Assembly (NCBI RefSeq): GCF_023243115.1
Contig: NZ_CP085081.1
Span: forward strand, 4,552,001-4,616,000
Direction: 5' to 3'
Source of the DNA: Sediminicoccus sp. KRV36
GTDB lineage: Bacteria > Pseudomonadota > Alphaproteobacteria > Acetobacterales > Acetobacteraceae
Length of the DNA stretch: 64,000 nt
Shown here: positions 45,559-55,281 of the stretch, piece after piece
How the letters are laid out: every line of letters starts with the position of its first letter
How positions within the stretch are numbered: the stretch's first letter is position 1
Translations under genes and position numbers: made by a program
The notes under the pieces: generated by a model
The model's input: the letters and a program-made list of their open reading frames with translations, nothing else
What the model was told of the DNA's origin: nothing
Database searches by the model: none

Positions 45559-45638
45559 GGTTGGTTCACCTTATCGAGACGCCCATTGACGAAAGATGAA
45601 GCGCCCAAAGCGCGCCAATGCGGCTCACGGCCAGCGCG

Positions 45639-46916
45639 TCAGCGCTTCATGTTGATGGTGTCCTGAAGCATCTCATCCGCGGCGGTCACCACCTTCGTAT
45701 TCGCCGTATAGGCGCGCTGTGCGACAATCAGCTTGGTGAACTCGGTTCCGATATCCACGTTGGATTTCTCCAGCGCGCCAACCACGAGCTTGCCCACGCC
45801 ATTGCTTGCCACGTCGGTGACCTGCGCCTCACCGCTTTCGATGGTGCGCATGAAGCCCTGGCCATCCAGGCGTTGCAGGTTGTCCGCATCGCTGAAGGCA
45901 ACGAGCGGCACACGCGCCACGATGCGGAACTGGCCATTGTCGTAATTCACCGCGATGTCGCCATTCTCGCGCACGGCCAACCCTGAATAGGCACCCGGAG
46001 GCACGCCGTTCTGCGAGAGGTTGCGGAGCGAGAAATCCTTGCCCGCATATTGCGTGATACCCTGCGCCACATTGAAGCGGCCGAGGTTCAGTGAGATCGG
46101 CTGGTTGCCCAGGCCAAAATCCATCTCAAAGGCATAATCAACCGCCGTATTCGGCGTGCCGGTCAGACCGTCGAAGCTTTCTATTCTGCCATTTTGGCCA
46201 AAGATCAGCGGAATATCGATGCCACCTGCAACAGGATTCGGCGTGATCGTCATGTTCCAGCCCCGCGGCGTGCCGTCCGTCATCTGGGCAAAGGTCAGGG
46301 TGACCGCGTGGCGCGTGCCGACCTGATCATAAACCTGGATTTGTGTACTGAAGCTCTTGGCATCGATGGCCGTGGCGGGTGGAGGGATGGCCGGGATATT
46401 GGCCGAGATCTCGATATTGGAGGTCGCGATGGGATTGAACACCTGCTGGCTGACCCGTACGGGCTCCAGCGTGGTGCGGTCCACCACGCCGTTTGCATCG
46501 AGGGGCCAACCCTGCAGGAAGTAGTTGCCGCCATTCACCAGATAGCCATCACGATCCATCCGGAAATCACCGGCACGGGTGTAGAATTGCCGCTCATCGA
46601 AGATCGGCAGGCCGTCAACGGCGCCACGCGCCTGAGCGACACTGAAGAAGCCCTGCCCACCAATGGCGAGACCGAGCGGATTTTCGCTCTGCTCCACTGT
46701 TCCCTGCACCGTGTTCGTGAAATCCGGCCGCGCCATCACCGAGCCTGGTGAATGCGAACTGGCGCTGGACTGTGTGATCAGATCCTGAAAATTCGTGTCA
46801 ATCCGCTTGAAGCCGGTCGTCTGGCTATTGGCCAGGTTGTCCGAGATGTGGCCCAGCGAGCGCGATTGCGCGTTGAGGCCTGAAATCGCCGTGGTCATCG
46901 CGCCAAAGAGCGACAT
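45639..46916 (-). CDS. flgE: flagellar hook protein
   Basis: Protein of 425 residues. The N-terminus MTTAISGLNAQSRSLGHISDNLANSQTTGFKRIDTNF and the C-terminus NVDIGTEFTKLIVAQRAYTANTKVVTAADEMLQDTINMKR are the FlgE ends. The middle D1/D2 region includes LGLAIGGQGFFSV and the FlgE-type loop RQFYTRAGDFRMDRDGYLVN. GGGAG precedes the ATG. It is divergent from fliK across 271 bases. Confidence 0.95.
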   Translation of the reverse strand: MSLFGAMTTAISGLNAQSRSLGHISDNLANSQTTGFKRIDTNFQDLITQSSASSHSPGSVMARPDFTNTVQGTVEQSENPLGLAIGGQGFFSVAQARGAVDGLPIFDERQFYTRAGDFRMDRDGYLVNGGNYFLQGWPLDANGVVDRTTLEPVRVSQQVFNPIATSNIEISANIPAIPPPATAIDAKSFSTQIQVYDQVGTRHAVTLTFAQMTDGTPRGWNMTITPNPVAGGIDIPLIFGQNGRIESFDGLTGTPNTAVDYAFEMDFGLGNQPISLNLGRFNVAQGITQYAGKDFSLRNLSQNGVPPGAYSGLAVRENGDIAVNYDNGQFRIVARVPLVAFSDADNLQRLDGQGFMRTIESGEAQVTDVASNGVGKLVVGALEKSNVDIGTEFTKLIVAQRAYTANTKVVTAADEMLQDTINMKR

Positions 46917-47096
46917 AGAGAGGACTCCCTTGCCTGGGGGGTTGCGTGGATGCGGCCGCCCCGAGATGCAGGGCTGCGCTGCGCCTCGCAGGATGCATGC
47001 CAGGATTTCGGAGCTTCAGCCGGGCAGAATCTGCCGCGAGGAGATCAGAACTGCCGCGTGCAGGGCGGGCATTGCCCAGTGCTCCTGGCTTTCCAC

Positions 47097-47113
47097 TTGG
47101 CCCGGCCCTTGCT
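47097..47113 (+). promoter_or_regulatory. sigma-54 promoter of fliK-flgD
   Basis: The sequence ttggcccggcccttgct fits the -24/-12 consensus (TTGGC-N-CG, four bases, TTGC-W) with exact GG-to-GC spacing. It lies 75 bases upstream of the fliK ATG, in the region divergent from flgE. Sigma-54 control of hook genes is well known in alphaproteobacteria such as Caulobacter. Confidence 0.8.
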
Positions 47114-47187
47114 GTGGGCTCCAGGAAGGCGCGGGATCAGGAACGGGCAATGGGGTCCGGCCACTCAGCCTCTGGGGGGTGATTGGC

Positions 47188-48939
47188 ATGGATGGCGGCT
47201 ATTCCATCGGCTTGGCGCCTGCGGCAAGCCCAACGCCGAGCCTGGTAAGCCCCCCTGCCGCGCCACCGGAATCCGGCGCTGAGACGGGGTTTCAGGACGC
47301 ACTGAACCGAAGCGTGGCGGCGACTGTGAGCGCCGCAGTACCGTCGTCCGTCACGGCCGCATCCGGGCTCGCGCCATCGGTCCCAGCCGCTTCCAACCCG
47401 CTTTTCCCTCCCGCGGCAGCACAGATACAAACCCCGGAATCACGTGTTCCGCTGGCGCAGCTTGAGGCCGCTGCTATCCTGCCGTCTGCTGCGGCGACCA
47501 GTGGCGCTCTCCCGGCATCTACACCTGCATCGCCAGCCTCCCCCGGCCTGATGGCGGCTGCCACCCTGCATGAAGTGGTCGCGTCTGGGGCAGGCCTGAC
47601 CAAGGCCGAGTTCCCCTCGGCCCATACGGAAGCGCCCCTGGCATCGCCGGCTGAGTTTCAGTCGCCCCTGCCTGCTCTGCTAAGCGCGAACAGCCCTTTG
47701 CAGGCGACCGACCCAGCCCCACAGGTCGAGGCAGAGATCACAGCGGCCGTGACTTCACCACTGGAAGTGGGCATCGCGGCGACCAGCGATCAGGCCGTCG
47801 AACGGATGGAGCCTCACGACGTGCTGCCAGATGAGCGCCAGAAGGAAGCTCTCGGCGAGGCGCCTGCGGAAGATCCCGCGGAATGGCTTGGGGAAGCGCC
47901 GGAACAAGCTGGACCCGCGCCCATCCTCGCCAACAGCGAAATTCCCCCAACCTTGTCATTGAACGCCCCCGCTGAGCAGCCGCGAGGACTGCCGACCTCT
48001 GCCCCACCACCACAGGCGGAGATCGGGCGTCAATATGCTCCCACACAGTTGTTGCCCCTCCCGGCCGGCCCGGTTGGAACGCAAAGTGTCGTCGCGCCGA
48101 GCGTGGTCGAGGCGCCGGACCAAGTGCCCCCTTTGCCAGCTGTGGCGGCAGACCGCAGCGCCAACCCAGCACCGCAGGCTGGAGGCAAGATGGAGCCGGT
48201 TGAGCCGGTCTCCGCCGCATCACCACCGTCTCCGCGAGCCTCGGATGCAGCCGGCAGACGCAGCGGAGGACAGGGGGCTGGCCAGGACGCGTCGATCCCC
48301 CACGCCGCAGCGGAGGAGCCAGCCGCCGACACACAGAGCCCGCGCGCGACAAGCCAGGATCCAGCGCCCCCGCTCAGCGAGCCAAAGCCGTCTGATGCCC
48401 GCCCCAATATGCCGCCCACGCCCCCGATCACTGCCAGCGCCACCCTTGCCTGGGGCTTTGAAGCCCTCATGCCCCACCAGGCGCGCCCGGCAGAGGCCGC
48501 GGCGCCTGCGTCACCGCCTGCGCCCATGCCGGTGCGGCAAATTGCACCGATCGCCATTGCGCTGGCCTTCACGCCCGGCAATGCGAATGGCTTTCAGCTC
48601 AACCTTGACCCCGTCGAGCTGGGTCGCGTCGAGATCCGCGTCCAGCGGGAGGGGGATTCACATTCCGTGCGGGTGATGGCCGAACGCCCGGAAACGCTCG
48701 CGCTGCTGCTGCGGGACCGGCAGGAGCTGGATCGCAGCCTGAACGATGCCGGATTGCGTGTGGATTCCAAAGGCATTGATTTCTCCCTGAGTCCGCAATT
48801 TGGCCAACCGGACCAGCGCCAGCAGGGTGAGGCCAGACCAGGCCAGGCAAGTCGCGCCGCCAGCCGAGCATCAGCCCAGCCGGAAGCCGAACCACCCCCC
48901 ACCCGAGCACTGCGCGGGCTGCTTGACCTCAACATCTGA
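47188..48939 (+). CDS. fliK: flagellar hook-length control protein
   Basis: Protein of 583 residues. The first 440 residues are Ala/Pro/Glu-rich and disordered, as in FliK rulers. The C-terminal domain (about 455-560) has LNLDPVELGRVEIRVQREGDSHSVRVMAERPETLALLLRDRQELDRSLNDAGLRV, the Flg_hook domain that interacts with FlhB. The ATG at 47188 has a GGGGGG stretch at proper spacing. Upstream in-frame ATGs overlap flgE on the other strand and are unlikely. Confidence 0.9.
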   Translation: MDGGYSIGLAPAASPTPSLVSPPAAPPESGAETGFQDALNRSVAATVSAAVPSSVTAASGLAPSVPAASNPLFPPAAAQIQTPESRVPLAQLEAAAILPSAAATSGALPASTPASPASPGLMAAATLHEVVASGAGLTKAEFPSAHTEAPLASPAEFQSPLPALLSANSPLQATDPAPQVEAEITAAVTSPLEVGIAATSDQAVERMEPHDVLPDERQKEALGEAPAEDPAEWLGEAPEQAGPAPILANSEIPPTLSLNAPAEQPRGLPTSAPPPQAEIGRQYAPTQLLPLPAGPVGTQSVVAPSVVEAPDQVPPLPAVAADRSANPAPQAGGKMEPVEPVSAASPPSPRASDAAGRRSGGQGAGQDASIPHAAAEEPAADTQSPRATSQDPAPPLSEPKPSDARPNMPPTPPITASATLAWGFEALMPHQARPAEAAAPASPPAPMPVRQIAPIAIALAFTPGNANGFQLNLDPVELGRVEIRVQREGDSHSVRVMAERPETLALLLRDRQELDRSLNDAGLRVDSKGIDFSLSPQFGQPDQRQQGEARPGQASRAASRASAQPEAEPPPTRALRGLLDLNI

Positions 48940-48958
48940 CCCAGCAAGGAGAGACCCC

Positions 48959-49621
48959 ATGAGCGGAAGCATCGGCGCGACCCAGGGCACCACCACCACG
49001 GCCACACCTCGCAACAACTCCACCGGTATCGGTGCGGATTTCAATACCTTCCTGACGCTGCTGACCACGCAGTTGCGAAACCAGGACCCGACCAATGCCA
49101 TGGATGCCAACCAGATGACGCAGCAGCTGGTCCAGTTCGCAACGGTCGAGCAGCAGATCAAGGTGAATGATAATCTGGAGCGGCTGCTCAGTGTGGAGCA
49201 GGGCAACCAGCTGGTTTCCGCCGCGCCTCTCATGGGCCGCGTGGTTGAGGTGGAAAGCGACAGCATGGCTCTGCAAGGCGGGCAGGCGCAGCTCCGGCTT
49301 CCCGCCGCCGGGGAGGCAATTCGCGCACAGATCACGGTCCTCGATGCGAATGGCCGCGTCCTGCGCAATGCCGAGGCCAGTCTTGGCTCAGCCACTGCCA
49401 TCTGGAGTTGGGACGGGCGCGACGATAACGGACGCCAATTGGCAGATGGCGCCTATCGCTTCGCCATCAGCGGCATCCGCGCGGATGGAACGCAAACCAC
49501 CCTGGCTGCCGGCGTTCTCGCCCGCGCAACCGCGGTGGATCGGCGCGATGGTGAGGTGCGCTTGAGCCTTGGTTCGCTTTCGGTCAGCTTCGACAAGCTT
49601 CGCGGCCTGGCCGCTTCCTGA
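48959..49621 (+). CDS. flgD: flagellar hook assembly (cap) protein
   Basis: Protein of 220 residues. FNTFLTLLTTQLRNQDPTNAMDANQMTQQLVQFATVEQQIKVNDNLERLL is the FlgD N-terminal signature. A FlgD Tudor/FN3-like domain follows with WSWDGRDDNGRQLADGAYRF. It caps the growing hook. The gene begins 19 bases after fliK with AAGGAGA upstream, so it is co-transcribed. Confidence 0.94.
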   Translation: MSGSIGATQGTTTTATPRNNSTGIGADFNTFLTLLTTQLRNQDPTNAMDANQMTQQLVQFATVEQQIKVNDNLERLLSVEQGNQLVSAAPLMGRVVEVESDSMALQGGQAQLRLPAAGEAIRAQITVLDANGRVLRNAEASLGSATAIWSWDGRDDNGRQLADGAYRFAISGIRADGTQTTLAAGVLARATAVDRRDGEVRLSLGSLSVSFDKLRGLAAS

Positions 49622-49642
49622 GCCATCGGCGGCGTGGCGGGC

Positions 49643-50599
49643 TTATCCTGTAACGGCTGATGGACCTGCTGGCCAAAGCGGCGGATCGCTCTGGCCCAGA
49701 ACCCAGCCCTCCCAGCGCCGGACCATGTCATCCTCCGGCACGGCATCCGCACGCACCCCGTCCAGCACGGCGATGAGCGCAAGCAGGCCCAGCACGCAAT
49801 CCAATCTGTCCTCGCCAGCCGAATCTACGCCGAAGCCCTCGCGGATCGTCACCTTGGCGTTCGGCGTCGGCGTCACCTGCAGCCGCGCCAATGCGTCACC
49901 AAGTGCTTCAGCCAGACCCAGGCGCGCGGCGTGATCCCGCTTGCTGCCATGGAGCTTGAGGCCGAGCTGCCGCAGCGCCTCTGCCGGATATACTTCGGCC
50001 ACGGCAAGCCTGCCCGTCCGCAGCAACCCGTGCAGCCCGCCAGCGAAGGGCCACAAGTCTAGCGGCGCGCCGGCAGCGAGGGCAGGTGCGAGCCAATCTC
50101 GCCAGGCCGTGATGGCGGCCTTGCCGGATTGGTTGGCCCCGAGCGTCCAGAAGGGCGGCGCGCCGGCGGGACGTTTGGCGGTCGCCCGGTCGCACCAGCG
50201 GTGCAGGGCGTCGGCATCCGGCAAGCCGAGCGCCGCTGCGTGGGACGCACGGGTCATGCCCTTCACGCCACGCTGGGGATAAAAGGGTGCGTCGAGGCTG
50301 ACCGTGGCGAGCGTTTCGTTCACGGCAAAGAAGCGCGCATCGCCTGCGCGGCCCAGCAGAAACTCGACGAAGCCAGCCTCGCGCCGCTGCAAGGCATAGT
50401 GCCGGGGCACGCCCAGTGGCAGGTCGAGACCCAACACAGCCGGCACACCTTCGGCCCGCAGCGCTTCTGCGAAATGCGTGACCTGGCCGACGAGGCGGGG
50501 CGCCTCCATGCGCCAACCCGCCGCATGGCGCTGCGCAATGGCGGCCCAGCGCTTTCCGGGCGCCATGGACCAATCAGCGTGCGCGGCTATCATTCGCAT
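49643..50599 (-). CDS. DUF429-like protein (RNase H-type fold, tentative)
   Basis: About 318 residues. MIAAHADWSMAPGKRW near the start, GLDLPLGVPRHYAL, PFYPQRGVKGMTRASHAAALGLPD and the acidic C-terminal stretch SAGEDRLDCVLGLLALIAV suggest the DUF429 family, predicted nuclease-like proteins with an Asp-Asp-Asp set. The exact function is unknown. Two starts six bases apart (50599 and 50593) are possible. Converges on flgD with 21 bp between. Confidence 0.65.
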   Translation of the reverse strand: MRMIAAHADWSMAPGKRWAAIAQRHAAGWRMEAPRLVGQVTHFAEALRAEGVPAVLGLDLPLGVPRHYALQRREAGFVEFLLGRAGDARFFAVNETLATVSLDAPFYPQRGVKGMTRASHAAALGLPDADALHRWCDRATAKRPAGAPPFWTLGANQSGKAAITAWRDWLAPALAAGAPLDLWPFAGGLHGLLRTGRLAVAEVYPAEALRQLGLKLHGSKRDHAARLGLAEALGDALARLQVTPTPNAKVTIREGFGVDSAGEDRLDCVLGLLALIAVLDGVRADAVPEDDMVRRWEGWVLGQSDPPLWPAGPSAVTG

Positions 50600-50725
50600 G
50601 CCAGGATGCCCGGAAGGCCGGAGCGGGCGTGCCCTGCATGAAACCACTCTGGCCGCTGTTTGGCGCGCAACAGCGGCCACGGCCCTTCTTCCGGGCTTGG
50701 GGCCGCAGCACGGATGGAGGCATGC

Positions 50726-51247
50726 ATGGCTTATACCCCGTTGGCGAAGTGGTTTCACTGGATCACCGTGGCGCTGATCCTGATTGCGCTACCGACCGGC
50801 TTCGTGATCGGCCACGTCAAGGATTCCAGCAAGATGGGCTTCTACGCCATTCATGAAAGCGCGGGCCTCACTTTGCTGATCGTGGCGGGCTTGCGGCTGT
50901 GGTATCGCATCCGCAACCCCGTGCCGGTCGAAGCGAGCCTGCCGGCCCCCATGCGCATGGCCGCAACCGGCGTGCACCACGCCCTTTACGGCGCCCTGAT
51001 CCTGCAGCCGCTGCTGGGCTTCTTCACCACCAATGCCTTCGGCTTTCCCATGCAGGGCGCCACGGCCTATCTCGGCTTCATCAACCTGCCGAAATTCATG
51101 CCAAGCTGGGAGGGGTTGGCGAATATCCTGCTGTGGATGCACCAGTGGCTCGGCCTCGCCATCGTGGCGCTTCTTGCCGCCCATATCTGCGCCGTGATTT
51201 TCCATCAGGCGGTCCGGCGGGATGGGACGCTTATTCGGATGGTGTAG
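50726..51247 (+). CDS. cytochrome b561
   Basis: Inner-membrane di-heme b protein of 173 residues. Four hydrophobic helices are visible. Heme histidines are in KWFHWITVAL, FYAIHESAGL, GVHHALYGAL and WMHQWLGLAI / LAAHICAVIFH. A GGAGG sits before the ATG at 50726. Family members pass electrons from quinol to soluble acceptors such as superoxide or cytochromes. The 3' end overlaps the aat gene by 17 bases. Confidence 0.92.
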   Translation: MAYTPLAKWFHWITVALILIALPTGFVIGHVKDSSKMGFYAIHESAGLTLLIVAGLRLWYRIRNPVPVEASLPAPMRMAATGVHHALYGALILQPLLGFFTTNAFGFPMQGATAYLGFINLPKFMPSWEGLANILLWMHQWLGLAIVALLAAHICAVIFHQAVRRDGTLIRMV

Positions 51248-51899
51248 AGCGCAAGGCTTCAATTTCCGCAGCCAGCAACGCCGCATCCGGTTCGGCGATA
51301 AAGCGGGCGGGAGTTTCGACCGCCACCGCCAGCATCTGCTTGTAAAGGGCGCGCGGCACCTCCTCCGTGCCGAATTGCGCGAGATGCGCCGTCTGGAATT
51401 GCGCATCGAGCAACGTGAAGCCACCCAGCCGCAGCCGCGCCACCAGATGCACCAGCGCGATCTTGGAGGCATCATCTGCCCGGCTGAACATGCTCTCACC
51501 GAAAAACGCCCCGCCGAGCGAGACACCGTAGAGCCCGCCCACCAGGCGCTCCCCCTCCCAGGCCTCGATGGAATGCGCGTGCCCCTGGCCATGCAGCGCC
51601 AGGAACAAGGCGCGGATTTCGGCGTTGATCCAGCTATCGGTCGAGCTTGGCCGCGGCGCGGCGCATTCAGCGATCACCGCCGCGAAGGCGTGGTTGGCGG
51701 TGATCCGGTAAGGCGCCTGCCGGACCCGCCGCGCAAGTCGCCGCGAGAGATGAAAGCCCTCCAGCGGGATAACGCCCCGCTGCTCAGGATCGAGCCAGTA
51801 GAGCGTGCGGGCATCCCGGCTTTCCGCCATCGGAAACAGGCCAATGCGATAGGCCCGAAGCATGAGCTCAGGCGTGATTTCCATCTGCCGCCGCGACAT
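51231..51899 (-). CDS. aat: leucyl/phenylalanyl-tRNA--protein transferase
   Basis: Adds Leu or Phe to N-terminal Lys or Arg of proteins, making them ClpAP substrates. 222 residues, near the family length. AYRIGLFPMAESRDARTLYWLDPEQRGVIPLEGFHLSRRLAR, EIRALFLALHGQGHAHSIEAWEG and LVGGLYGVSLGGAFFGESMFSRADDASKIALVHLVARL are hallmark motifs. Converges on cytochrome b561. Confidence 0.96.
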   Translation of the reverse strand: MSRRQMEITPELMLRAYRIGLFPMAESRDARTLYWLDPEQRGVIPLEGFHLSRRLARRVRQAPYRITANHAFAAVIAECAAPRPSSTDSWINAEIRALFLALHGQGHAHSIEAWEGERLVGGLYGVSLGGAFFGESMFSRADDASKIALVHLVARLRLGGFTLLDAQFQTAHLAQFGTEEVPRALYKQMLAVAVETPARFIAEPDAALLAAEIEALRSTPSE

Positions 51900-52093
51900 C
51901 AGCGCGGCTCCATGACCGCTGGGCGCAGCGGCGGTAGAGAGGGCGGAACGGCGTTGGCCCAGGTTTGCACGCCCTCACCCTAGCAGCTTGTCTGCGCCGG
52001 ATCGAAGCCCTCTCGTCCGGGCAAAAAATCTCCTGGGCGACGCATCCGGCATGGCAGGCCAATCGTAGCTCTGGGCAATCCAAGGATTCATCG

Positions 52094-52390
52094 ATGGGAC
52101 CGAACATCACCGTCACCCTGACAGGCCGCGTCCGGCCGGACCGGCGCAAGCATCTGCTCTCCGCCCTCCCGCGTTTCGCCGCTGCCGCACGCCGCCACCC
52201 GGGGTGCCTGGCCTTTGAATACAAGGTGGATAAGGCCGAACGCGAGGCACTGACCCTCATCGAAAGATGGGTCGATCCAGTGGCCGCGATGCATCACCTG
52301 GCGACCGATCGCACGCGGCGGTTCCTGGCCTTAACGCATGAATGCCTGGAGGCCCCACCCGCCATGACCACCGTCGCCGCGTTGGATTAG
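52094..52390 (+). CDS. antibiotic biosynthesis monooxygenase (ABM) domain protein
   Basis: Small ferredoxin-like dimeric alpha-beta-barrel protein of 98 residues. ITVTLTGRVRPDRRKHLLSALPRFAAAARRHPGCLAFEYKVD and LIERWVDPVAAMHHLAT fit the ABM family. Many members are heme-degrading or quinol monooxygenases and others are stress proteins; no activity is assigned. Convergent with accC, 12 bp apart. Confidence 0.85.
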   Translation: MGPNITVTLTGRVRPDRRKHLLSALPRFAAAARRHPGCLAFEYKVDKAEREALTLIERWVDPVAAMHHLATDRTRRFLALTHECLEAPPAMTTVAALD

Positions 52391-52402
52391 GCAGCATCCT
52401 GT

Positions 52403-53743
52403 TCAGAGGCCGCGCGCGACGAAACGCTCCAGCCAATGGATCGTGTAGTCGCCCGACTGGAACTCCGCATCGGCCATGATGCGGCGATGCAAGGGCAGCG
52501 TGGTCCGGATGCCATCCACCACCATCTCGTCCAGGGCGCGCTGCATGCGTGCAATCGCCTGAGGGCGCGTTGGCGCATGGACAATGAGCTTGGCGACCAG
52601 GCTGTCGTAATGCGAAGGCACGGAATACCCCGAATACAGCGCACTATCCACGCGCACGCCAAGCCCACCAGGCGCGTGATAGGTGGTCACCTTGCCAGGG
52701 GAGGGGGCGAAGGTTTCAGGATCCTCGGCGGTGACCCGGCATTCGATGGCATGGCCGTTGAACGTCACATCCTGCTGGCCGTAGCCCAGCTTCTCACCGG
52801 CCGCGATGCGGATTTGTTCCCGCACGAGATCCACGCCGCACAGCATCTCCGTCACCGGATGCTCCACCTGAAGCCGCGTGTTCATCTCAATGAAGGCGAA
52901 TTGCCCATCCTGATACAGAAATTCCAGCGTACCGGCATTGCGATAGCCAATCTGCCTGAGGCCCGCCGTCACCTGCGCACCCAGCGCATCCCGCTCCGCA
53001 CCGGTCAGCGCGGGTGACCCCGCCTCTTCCACAAGCTTCTGATGGCGGCGCTGCAAGGAGCAGTCGCGCTCGCCGAAATGCACGACATTGCCGTGGGTAT
53101 CCGCCAGCACCTGCAACTCGATATGGCGCGGCCGATCGAGGTATTTTTCCATGTAGACGCTGTCATTGCCGAAGGCGGCCTTGGCTTCGGTGCGAGCCAC
53201 CTGCCAAGCCTCTTCCAACTCCTCGGCCGAGCGCGCGACCTTCATGCCGCGCCCGCCGCCGCCGGCGGCCGCCTTGATCAGCACGGGGTATTTGATCACC
53301 TCGGCGACTGCGCGGGCCTCCTCAAAGCTTTCCAGCGCTCCGGGCGAGCCCGGCACCAGCGGCACATTGAGTTTACGCATCGCATCCTTGGCGGAGATCT
53401 TGTCTCCCATCATGTGGATGTGATCCGCGCTGGGTCCGATGAAGGTCAGGCCATGGGCTTCCACCATTTCGGCGAAACGCGCATTTTCAGAGAGAAAGCC
53501 ATAGCCAGGGTGGATCGCATCGGCACCGGTAATGGCCGCGGCCGAGAGGATTGCCGCCACGTTCAGATAACTGTCGCGCGCCGAGGCAGGGCCGATGCAG
53601 ACGCTCTCATCGGCCAGGCGCACATGCATGGCCGAGGCATCGGCTGTGCTATGGACGGCAACCGTGCGAATGCCCATTTCCTGACAGGCGCGATGCACCC
53701 GCAATGCGATTTCGCCGCGATTGGCGATCAGGATTTTCTTCAA
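52403..53743 (-). CDS. accC: biotin carboxylase subunit of acetyl-CoA carboxylase
   Basis: Carboxylates biotin on AccB with ATP and bicarbonate, first step of fatty acid synthesis. 446 residues, the usual length. [38 protein letters not shown], the Gly-rich ATP loop [46 protein letters not shown] and the C-terminal [17 protein letters not shown] are all present. Follows accB by 38 bp. Confidence 0.97.
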   Translation of the reverse strand: MKKILIANRGEIALRVHRACQEMGIRTVAVHSTADASAMHVRLADESVCIGPASARDSYLNVAAILSAAAITGADAIHPGYGFLSENARFAEMVEAHGLTFIGPSADHIHMMGDKISAKDAMRKLNVPLVPGSPGALESFEEARAVAEVIKYPVLIKAAAGGGGRGMKVARSAEELEEAWQVARTEAKAAFGNDSVYMEKYLDRPRHIELQVLADTHGNVVHFGERDCSLQRRHQKLVEEAGSPALTGAERDALGAQVTAGLRQIGYRNAGTLEFLYQDGQFAFIEMNTRLQVEHPVTEMLCGVDLVREQIRIAAGEKLGYGQQDVTFNGHAIECRVTAEDPETFAPSPGKVTTYHAPGGLGVRVDSALYSGYSVPSHYDSLVAKLIVHAPTRPQAIARMQRALDEMVVDGIRTTLPLHRRIMADAEFQSGDYTIHWLERFVARGL

Positions 53744-53781
53744 TGTCTGGCCCTCGGGTAGCGGGCGGCGGGAGCCATTGG

Positions 53782-54267
53782 CTACTCCACCAGCACCAGC
53801 GGTTCGCCATATTCGACGGGCGTGCCCGCATCCACCAGGATCCGCGTGACCGTGCCGGATCGTGTCGCCTTGATCTGGTTGAAGGTCTTCATCGCCTCGA
53901 TCAGAAGGACGGTCTGCCCCTGGCTGACCTTGGCGCCGAGGCTGATGTAAGGCGCCGCCCCCGGCTCGGGTGAGAGGTAGGCGACACCCACCATCGGCGA
54001 TGTCACCAGGCCCGGATGTTTCAGGTCGATCGCTTCTGGATCGGCCGGGGCGGCCGCAGGCGTTGCGGCCGGCATCGGCGCCTGCATGGGCATGGGTGTG
54101 GGCGCGGGCTGAGCCGCGTAGTAATTCGGCTGTGCTGCCGGAATGATCCGGGCGACCCGGATCCGCGAATCCTTCTCCGAGAGCTCGATCTCCGTCAGAT
54201 CGGTTTCGCGGAGGATATCCGCCAGCTTGCGGATGGCGTCCGCGTCAAACTGAATGCCGCTGGTCAT
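53782..54267 (-). CDS. accB: biotin carboxyl carrier protein of acetyl-CoA carboxylase
   Basis: 161 residues. The biotinylated Lys is in the motif [12 protein letters not shown] near residue 128. A Pro/Ala-rich linker (about 50-78) connects to the N-terminal helical part. The thumb loop [18 protein letters not shown] is present, as in bacterial BCCP. The start overlaps the aroQ stop by four bases. Confidence 0.97.
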   Translation of the reverse strand: MTSGIQFDADAIRKLADILRETDLTEIELSEKDSRIRVARIIPAAQPNYYAAQPAPTPMPMQAPMPAATPAAAPADPEAIDLKHPGLVTSPMVGVAYLSPEPGAAPYISLGAKVSQGQTVLLIEAMKTFNQIKATRSGTVTRILVDAGTPVEYGEPLVLVE

Positions 54268-54719
54268 TCGTCTTCATCCTCATTTCCGCCAACGAGACTC
54301 GCCATCGCCTGCAGCGCGAGCGCATAGCCCGCTACGCCCAGGCCAGCGATCACGCCGGTGGCGGCCTTGGAGACCAGGCTGTGCTGCCGGAACTCCTCGC
54401 GCCGATGAATATTGGTGATATGGACCTCGATCACGGGAAGACCGACGGCGATCAGCGCGTCGAGAATGGCAACCGAGGTTGTGGTGTAGCCAGCAGGATT
54501 GATCACGATCCCGGCGGCACGCCCCCGGCACTCCTGAATCCAGGAGACCAATTCGCCCTCCATGTTGGACTGGCGAAAATCAATCGCAAGGCCGAGTTCC
54601 TCGGCCGCTTCGGCGCAGAGATTCTCAACATCATCCAGCGTCGCCGTGCCGTATTTCTCTGGCTCGCGCGTGCCCAGTGTATTGAGATTCGGGCCGTTGA
54701 AGACGGCGATGAGATTCAT
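54264..54719 (-). CDS. aroQ: type II 3-dehydroquinate dehydratase
   Basis: Shikimate pathway enzyme of 151 residues, dodecameric in the family. [18 protein letters not shown] with the catalytic Tyr, [30 protein letters not shown] and [16 protein letters not shown] with the catalytic His are all visible. The aroQ-accB-accC order is common in proteobacteria. The C-terminus is acidic (GGNEDEDE). Confidence 0.97.
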   Translation of the reverse strand: MNLIAVFNGPNLNTLGTREPEKYGTATLDDVENLCAEAAEELGLAIDFRQSNMEGELVSWIQECRGRAAGIVINPAGYTTTSVAILDALIAVGLPVIEVHITNIHRREEFRQHSLVSKAATGVIAGLGVAGYALALQAMASLVGGNEDEDE

Positions 54720-54875
54720 GGGTGTTCCGGATGGCCACAAAATACAGAAGTGTGTCGGGCTAGCATGCATGCCACTCCAGCGGCAAGCGCGGGCCCCGAA
54801 GCTGGCGGGGCCGTACCAGGCTGTGCCCGGGCGTCCATGATTGACCGCAAGCCCGCCCGCGACCTATGTTTCAGT

Positions 54876-54968
54876 CACCAAGGGGTGCCCTCATCCAAAG
54901 GGCTGAGATACCGCGGGGCTGCGGTGACCCTTCGAACCTGATCCGGGTCATGCCGGCGAAGGGATGGG
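54876..54968 (+). promoter_or_regulatory. thiamine pyrophosphate (TPP) riboswitch
   Basis: The THI element: aggggtgccc (54881-54890), ggctgagatacc (54901-54912), gacccttcgaacctgatc (54926-54943) and gggtcatgccggcgaaggga (54945-54964). These are the conserved aptamer parts in the right order. It lies about 80 bases upstream of thiS, so TPP would lower expression of thiS-thiG. Limits are approximate. Confidence 0.95.
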
Positions 54969-55044
54969 CAGGGGACCGTTCGCCGGGCCTCGCCATCCAC
55001 CCGTCCGGGCAAGGCTCCTCCATTGCTTCGGGATGACGCGCGCC

Positions 55045-55278
55045 ATGTCCAGCCTCTTGGAACCAAATGATACCGGCCTGGCCCTGACGGTGAATGGCGA
55101 GCCATTGGCGGTTGCGCCAGGCAGCTCGGTTACAGATCTTCTGGCCAGGATCGGCCTCGCCGAACGAAAGGTTGCCGTCGAACGCAACCTGGAAATCGTG
55201 CCGCGTTCCCAATACACGACCACGCGCCTCGCCGATGGAGATGCCATCGAGATCGTGCATTTCATCGGGGGTGGCTGA
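55045..55278 (+). CDS. thiS: sulfur carrier protein ThiS
   Basis: Ubiquitin-like sulfur carrier of 77 residues ending in the required GG (HFIGGG). ALTVNGEPLAVAPGSSVTDLLARIGLAERKVAVERNLEIVPRSQY is typical. The thiocarboxylate forms on the C-terminal Gly and is passed to ThiG. An in-frame ATG at 55033 is an alternative start. Under the TPP riboswitch and followed by thiG after three bases. Confidence 0.93.
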   Translation: MSSLLEPNDTGLALTVNGEPLAVAPGSSVTDLLARIGLAERKVAVERNLEIVPRSQYTTTRLADGDAIEIVHFIGGG

Positions 55279-55281
55279 GCC

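Noticed and set aside
45608..45628. Possible sigma-54 promoter before flgK on the minus strand
   Set aside because: The -24 box fits (ttggcgcg) but the -12 box reads gggc instead of ttgc; not good enough to list.
46795..47187. N-terminal extension of fliK from an ATG at 46795
   Set aside because: It would overlap flgE on the other strand and include the sigma-54 promoter; the ATG at 47188 has a proper RBS.
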